18,255 nucleotides of DNA, taken from contig JAFBAD010000238.1 of NCBI GenBank assembly GCA_019247975.1, positions 1 through 18,255 on the forward strand, in the 5' to 3' direction. This stretch comes from Acidimicrobiia bacterium (lineage in GTDB: Bacteria > Actinomycetota > Acidimicrobiia > Acidimicrobiales > Iamiaceae). The position numbers and the translations under genes were made by a program. Under the pieces are notes generated by a model. The model searched no databases, was not told the DNA's origin, and saw only the letters and a list, made by a program, of their open reading frames with translations. This document shows, one piece after another, positions 13,903-18,255 of this stretch; position 1 is the first letter of the stretch; every line of letters starts with the position of its first letter.

Positions 13903-16725
13903 TCAGGTCGCTGCGGTCTCCGTCGCGCCGGCCCGTGAGCGCGGTCCGCTGCGCTCGATGGCCTCGACGTCGGTGCCGAGGTACGACGCGATCACCAGCG
14001 GGTCCTCACGCACCTGCTCGGGCCGGCCGCTGCTGATCACCCGCCCGGCTTCGAGGCAGAAGATCCGGTCGCTGATGGACATGACGAGCGGCATGTCGTG
14101 CTCGATCACGAGCATCGAGGCATCGAGCTCCTGGCGGACCTGGAGGAGGAGCGGCCCGAACGCCTCGGCCTCGCGCTGCGCGACCCCTGCGGTCGGTTCG
14201 TCGAGGCACAGCACCTTGGCGTCCGAGGCGAGGAGGCAGGCGAGCTCGACGATGCGGCGCATGCCGGTCGACAGCTCGCTCACGAACCGCTCGGCGTACG
14301 CGCCGAGCCCGAGGAAGTCGAGGATCTCGTCGGCGTGGGCCTGCTTGGCCCGCTCCGCCCGACCGGCCCGCGGCAGCGAGAGCACGACCGGGAGGAGGCG
14401 CGCCTTCGCCCGCGTCTCGACCGCGACGGCCACCGTCTCGCGCACGGTCAGGTCCCCGTAGAGCGCGGCGTCCTGGAAGGTGCGGCCGAGGCCGAGCGCG
14501 GCGCGACGATGGGCCGGCGCGCCGGTCACGTCCTGACCGAGCAGCTCGACCTGGCCCTGGCTCGGCACGTAGCCGCCGATCGCGTTCATGAGGGTCGACT
14601 TGCCGGCTCCGTTCGCGCCGATGAGCCCGACGACCTCTCCCCGCCCGACATCGATCGACGCCTCGAGCAGGACCATGCGGAGCCCGAAGCGCACCGACAC
14701 GGCGTTCGTGCGGAGCACGGTGGCCAGCTCGGGGTCGATCGGGGCCCGGGGCGGCAGCGTGCTCGGCAGCGCGGGCTTCGCCGGGGCCGGTACCGGTGCC
14801 GCAGCCGCCTCCGTCCGCCGGCTGGCGATGGCCGAGAACACCACGTCGCGCAGGCTGTAGAGGATCTGCACGAGCCCGCCGGGGAAGTAGAGCAGCAGGA
14901 TCAGCATGCCGACGCCGCTGGTGAGCAGCGTGACCTGCGCGCTGTTGGGGAAGAAGGCGGGAAGGCCCACGATGAGGAGCGCGCCGAGCACCGCACCGGT
15001 GATCGACGCGATGCCGCCGACGACCGCGACCGCGACGACCTGGAGCGACTGGGTGGCGCTGAACTGGTCGGTCGTGAACTGCTGGAGGAGACCGACCAGC
15101 AGACCGCCGGCCAGCCCGGCCAGCCCGCCCGACACCGCGAACGCGAAGAGCTTCACCCGCGTCGGCGACAGGCCCATCGCGGACGCCGCCATCTCGTTGT
15201 CGCGGACCGCCAGCAGCACCCGGCCGAGGCCGCTCCGCCGCAGCCGCGCGACGGCGATGATCGCGAGCGCGAGGACGGCCAGGCAGACCCAGTAGTAGGT
15301 CCGCTCGGGGGCGAGCGACAGGCCGCCGATGACCGGACGGGGCATCACCGCGGTCGACAAGCCGTTCGTCTTGAACACCGGGCGCTCGAGGATCCACGGC
15401 GCGGCGACAGCCAGCGCGAGCGTGGTGACCGCGAGGAACAGGCCGCGCATGCGCAGCGCGGGCAGCCCGACGACCACCGCGGCGATGGCCGCGACGACGG
15501 CACCGACCGCGACTGCGATCGGGAACTGCAGGCGACCCATGTACAGGGAGTAGGCGGTCACGCCGCCGAGGCCGACGAGCGCGAACTGACCGAGCGACAG
15601 CTGGCCGGCCCACCCGGTGAGGACGGTGAGCGACAGCGCGATCAGCGCGGTCAACAGGATCTGTGAGTAGAGGAACTGGCGGGACTGCGACGTCACGAGC
15701 AGCGGGACCACCGCGGCGATGACCAGCGCGAGCGTCGCCAGGATCTTCGAGTGGTTGCGGATCAGCCAGCTCCCCCGCAACGACTCGGGGATGGGCCGCA
15801 CCCGAGGGGCGAACGAGAACCGCTCGCGCACACCGAGCGACCGGTTGCGGGCCGAGACCACCAGCACCGCCACGAGTACGACGAGGAAGATCAGCGCGTC
15901 GATCCGCCCGGGGTCGGTGGGGTTGTTGTAGAAGACGACCGCTTCCACGATGCCGAGCACGATCCCGGCGCCGAGCGCGACCGGCATCGACGCCATGCCC
16001 GCGATGACCGCGACGGCGAGGGTCCGCATCAGGATCCCCGGGCCGATCTGGCCGGTCGAGGAGACGTTGGCGTTGGCCAGGGGCGCGCTGAGGATCGTGG
16101 TCACCGCGGCGAGGCCGCCGGCCAGCGTCCACACCACGAACGACACCCGCTTCACGCTGATGCCGGCCAGCCGCGCCGCATCCGGGTTGTCCGCCGCGGC
16201 TCGCACCGAGGTGCCGTGCTTGGTCCGGTTGAGGAACCAGGCGAGGCCGATCACGATCAACGGCAGCACGACGAGCGCGACGACGTGCTCGGCTCGGATC
16301 ACCACGCTGCCGACCGTCCACTGCTTGGTGAACGCGGTCGGGAACCGGTCGTACGAGCTGATGTCGGGCAGCACGCTCTGCAGGAAGAGGAGGAGCTGCG
16401 CCGCGCCGATCGTCGCGACCATCAGGATCACCTTGGGCGCCTTGCCGAGGCGGGGCACCAGCGCGAGCTCGAGCAACCCGCCGGCGAGCAGGCCCACCGC
16501 CCCGGCGAGGGCCAGCGCCGGATAGAAGTTCCAGTGGTAGTTGACGGTCAGCCGCACGAAGACCGCGGCGCAGAAGGCACCCAGCTCGCCGAGCGCGAAG
16601 TTGATCACCCGGTTCGACCGGAAGATCAAGATGATGCCGACCGCGAACACGCCGATGGCGAGGCCGCGGGTGGCGCCGCCGAGGATGACCTGTGGCGGAA
16701 CGTCGAACGCGAGCAACGACGTCAC
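13903..16725 (-). CDS. LivH-LivM-LivG fusion: two permease domains and one ATPase of a HAAT ABC transporter
   Basis: One 940-residue chain carries three usually separate subunits. LivH-like permease spans ~1-300 (early motif RVINFALGELGAF). LivM-like permease spans ~325-640 (LTGWAGQLSLGQFALVGLGG). A Pro/Ala linker covers ~640-670. The LivG-like ATPase spans ~670-925, with Walker A GANGAGKST (~700-710), Q-loop GRTFQD, signature LSTGMRR (~817), Walker B VLCLDEPTAG (~837-846) and H-loop IEHDM. The signature has TGM where LivG proteins usually have YGQ. All catalytic residues are otherwise present. The GTG start overlaps the TGA of the MFS-LivF gene (GTGA), so both halves are made together. It imports small polar or carboxylated solutes delivered by the downstream lipoprotein. 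Fused permease-ATPase chains are known in actinobacteria. Confidence 0.93.
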   Translation of the reverse strand: MTSLLAFDVPPQVILGGATRGLAIGVFAVGIILIFRSNRVINFALGELGAFCAAVFVRLTVNYHWNFYPALALAGAVGLLAGGLLELALVPRLGKAPKVILMVATIGAAQLLLFLQSVLPDISSYDRFPTAFTKQWTVGSVVIRAEHVVALVVLPLIVIGLAWFLNRTKHGTSVRAAADNPDAARLAGISVKRVSFVVWTLAGGLAAVTTILSAPLANANVSSTGQIGPGILMRTLAVAVIAGMASMPVALGAGIVLGIVEAVVFYNNPTDPGRIDALIFLVVLVAVLVVSARNRSLGVRERFSFAPRVRPIPESLRGSWLIRNHSKILATLALVIAAVVPLLVTSQSRQFLYSQILLTALIALSLTVLTGWAGQLSLGQFALVGLGGVTAYSLYMGRLQFPIAVAVGAVVAAIAAVVVGLPALRMRGLFLAVTTLALAVAAPWILERPVFKTNGLSTAVMPRPVIGGLSLAPERTYYWVCLAVLALAIIAVARLRRSGLGRVLLAVRDNEMAASAMGLSPTRVKLFAFAVSGGLAGLAGGLLVGLLQQFTTDQFSATQSLQVVAVAVVGGIASITGAVLGALLIVGLPAFFPNSAQVTLLTSGVGMLILLLYFPGGLVQILYSLRDVVFSAIASRRTEAAAAPVPAPAKPALPSTLPPRAPIDPELATVLRTNAVSVRFGLRMVLLEASIDVGRGEVVGLIGANGAGKSTLMNAIGGYVPSQGQVELLGQDVTGAPAHRRAALGLGRTFQDAALYGDLTVRETVAVAVETRAKARLLPVVLSLPRAGRAERAKQAHADEILDFLGLGAYAERFVSELSTGMRRIVELACLLASDAKVLCLDEPTAGVAQREAEAFGPLLLQVRQELDASMLVIEHDMPLVMSISDRIFCLEAGRVISSGRPEQVREDPLVIASYLGTDVEAIERSGPRSRAGATETAAT

Positions 16726-18255
16726 GTCCCGGTTCCGAGGAAGACGGCGCGGGCGAGGTCGTCCCGCTCGGCCAGCTCGGCGGCCGGCCCGTCGAAGCGG
16801 ATCTGGCCCTTCTCCATGAAGATGGCGCGGTCGGCGATCGAGAGAGCGACGTTCAGCGACTGCTCGACGATGATCATCGTGAGCCCCTGCCGCTTGAGGT
16901 CGCGCACGATCTCGAGCAGCGACTGGATGGTCACCGGCGCGAGGCCGAGCGACAGCTCGTCGATGATCAGGATCTCGGGTTCGTGCACCAGCGCCATCGC
17001 GAGCGCCAGCATCTGCTGCTGACCGCCCGACAGATCACGGGCATCGGTGCGCCGGCGCTCGGTCAGGGCCGGGAACCGCGCGATAGCTGCGTCGATGCGG
17101 CGCTTGGCGTCGTCCCGTTCGTAGAGGTACGCCGCCATCTTGAGGTTCTCCTCGACCGACAGCGCGCTGAACACCGCGTTGCCGCCCATCAGCTGGACGA
17201 TGCCGATGCGGGCCCGCAGCTCGGGGTCCGTGTAGGTGATCGTGCGGCCGTGGAGGCGCACGACCCCGCGGCTGGCCACGCCGAGCCCGCTGATGACCCG
17301 GAGCAGCGTGGACTTGCCCGCGCCGTTCGTCCCGAGCAGGGCGAGCGTCTCGCCCTGGGCCACGTCGAAGTTGACGTCGAAGAGGATCTGCACGCTCCCG
17401 TAGGAGAAGTCCAGGTTGCGGACCTGGATGGCCGAGACGGCCGTGGCCGCCTCCCGGACCCGGTCCGCTTCCGCCTTCTCCTCGAGCAGCTCCTCGACGC
17501 AGCGGGAGATGTCGCCCCGGACGTAGCGCGACCCGTAGGCGATCAGCGCACCGCCGATCAGCGTCGACGGCAGGGTGACCAGGGTGATGGCGCCCTTGCG
17601 GCCGATGGCGTCGGCGAGCATGCCGGTGAGCACCGCACCGAACAACCCGCCGAAGACGGTGACGTACACACCCACCATGGCGGTGCCGCGCGAGCGCAGG
17701 CGGTACGGGATGACCGCGTTGATCACTGCGATGAGCGATGCGTACGCGCCCTGGGAGAGCGCGGTGCCGATCGCGAAGAACACGCCGAGCAGCCACACGT
17801 TCGGCATGGCCAACCCGACGACGATGAAGACCCCGGTCGCGGCGATGAGGCCACCGACGAACACCAGCGTCGACGGCGGGTTGCGCCGGAAGAGCTTGTC
17901 GGACCGGGGTGCAGCGATCGCGAGGGCGACGATGCTCGGGACCGCCGTGACCGATCCGAACACGCCGCGGTGCCAGGCCGACAGGCCGAACTGGTCCTTC
18001 AGGATGAGGTTCAGGAAGAGCGGGACGCTGAAGAGGAAGAAGCCGAGCGCGGCCATGCCGAGCAGGAAGAAGTAGAAGGACCTGATCCGGCGCAGGCGCT
18101 CGAACGCGACGCTGACGGAGACGGGGAGCTCCGCTTCGTCCTCGGCCAGCTCGCCGCCGAGCACCGCCTCCATCTCGTTGCGACCGCGGCGCGGCTCCTT
18201 CAGGAACAGCGAGGCGACCGCCACCGGGATCCCGGCGAACGCGACGGCGATGAAC
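16722..18255 (-). CDS. MFS transporter-LivF ATPase fusion (partial, 5' end off window)
   Basis: The visible 510 residues begin in a membrane helix (FIAVAFAGIPVAVASLFLKEP), so the start lies beyond the right edge. About six more helices follow (nt ~18090 to 17510), equal to the C-terminal half of a 12-helix major facilitator protein, including RSDKLFRR and LADAIGRKG loops. After a charged linker (VEELLEEKAEADRVREA) comes a full LivF-type ATPase: YGSVQILFDVNF, Walker A GTNGAGKST (nt ~17304-17335), signature LSGGQQQM (nt ~17010-17033), Walker B LIIDELSLGLAP (nt ~16942-16977) and the usual LivF Q-switch IVEQS. Walker B has Leu where DEP is normal. The reading frame is continuous across the joint. 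LivF should pair with the LivG domain of the next gene, and the role of the MFS part is unknown. Confidence 0.9.
   Translation of the reverse strand, partial: FIAVAFAGIPVAVASLFLKEPRRGRNEMEAVLGGELAEDEAELPVSVSVAFERLRRIRSFYFFLLGMAALGFFLFSVPLFLNLILKDQFGLSAWHRGVFGSVTAVPSIVALAIAAPRSDKLFRRNPPSTLVFVGGLIAATGVFIVVGLAMPNVWLLGVFFAIGTALSQGAYASLIAVINAVIPYRLRSRGTAMVGVYVTVFGGLFGAVLTGMLADAIGRKGAITLVTLPSTLIGGALIAYGSRYVRGDISRCVEELLEEKAEADRVREAATAVSAIQVRNLDFSYGSVQILFDVNFDVAQGETLALLGTNGAGKSTLLRVISGLGVASRGVVRLHGRTITYTDPELRARIGIVQLMGGNAVFSALSVEENLKMAAYLYERDDAKRRIDAAIARFPALTERRRTDARDLSGGQQQMLALAMALVHEPEILIIDELSLGLAPVTIQSLLEIVRDLKRQGLTMIIVEQSLNVALSIADRAIFMEKGQIRFDGPAAELAERDDLARAVFLGTGT

Noticed and set aside
12457..13938. 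Plus-strand open frame of about 490 codons
   Set aside because: Exactly opposite the substrate-binding lipoprotein gene and without any recognisable domain; a composition shadow.
14098..15666. Plus-strand open frame of about 520 codons
   Set aside because: Antisense to the LivHMG fusion; highly charged Arg/Asp/Glu/His text typical of reverse-frame shadows.

Overview
The window is about 70% GC, gene-dense and almost free of intergenic space, with many GTG starts and 4-bp GTGA stop/start overlaps. Gene content (Ku plus a LigD-type protein, an RsbA-like anti-sigma regulator with a SpoIIE-type phosphatase, and a HAAT-family transporter with fused subunits) points to an actinobacterium. A deep-branching group such as Acidimicrobiia is my guess and is not proven by the sequence. 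I see no mobile element, CRISPR array, tRNA or rRNA, and no gene-free stretch longer than about 100 bases. Every protein assignment comes from reading motifs by eye; no database search was run.

Layout from left to right. (1) 1-3188, minus strand: a crotonase-fold protein, then Ku, then a LigD-like protein cut by the left edge. Spacing is tight (9 bp, then 0 bp), so the double-strand-break repair pair is probably transcribed with the crotonase gene. A 46-bp near-palindrome covers the crotonase start codon, next to a divergent GNAT acetyltransferase (3221-3670). (2) 3686-6000: a redox/flavinylation island. A two-haem ferric-reductase-like membrane protein and a small exported protein (plus strand) face ApbE flavin transferase and a Ser/Thr-rich exported protein (minus strand). 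Both outer promoters carry three tandem 11-bp repeats of the same motif, which suggests control by one OmpR-type response regulator not encoded here. (3) 6024-8129: a diaminopropionate ammonia-lyase-like PLP enzyme, convergent with a patatin-like lipase. (4) 8174-11242: a PAS-PAS-GAF-PP2C phosphatase that appears to start at CTG, convergent with a MEDS-HATPase (RsbA-type) protein. Together these look like a partner-switching module. (5) 10289-18255, minus strand: a run of five genes, MFS-LivF fusion (cut by the right edge), LivH-LivM-LivG triple fusion, substrate-binding lipoprotein, CoA-transferase-like protein, RsbA-like regulator. Spacings are -4, +69, +45 and -4 bp.

The most unusual items are the MFS-LivF fusion beside a LivHMG fusion, the paired 11-bp repeat operators of the flavinylation island, the 46-bp palindrome on the crotonase-ku-ligD operon, and the physical coupling of a transporter/CoA-transferase operon to an anti-sigma regulator.
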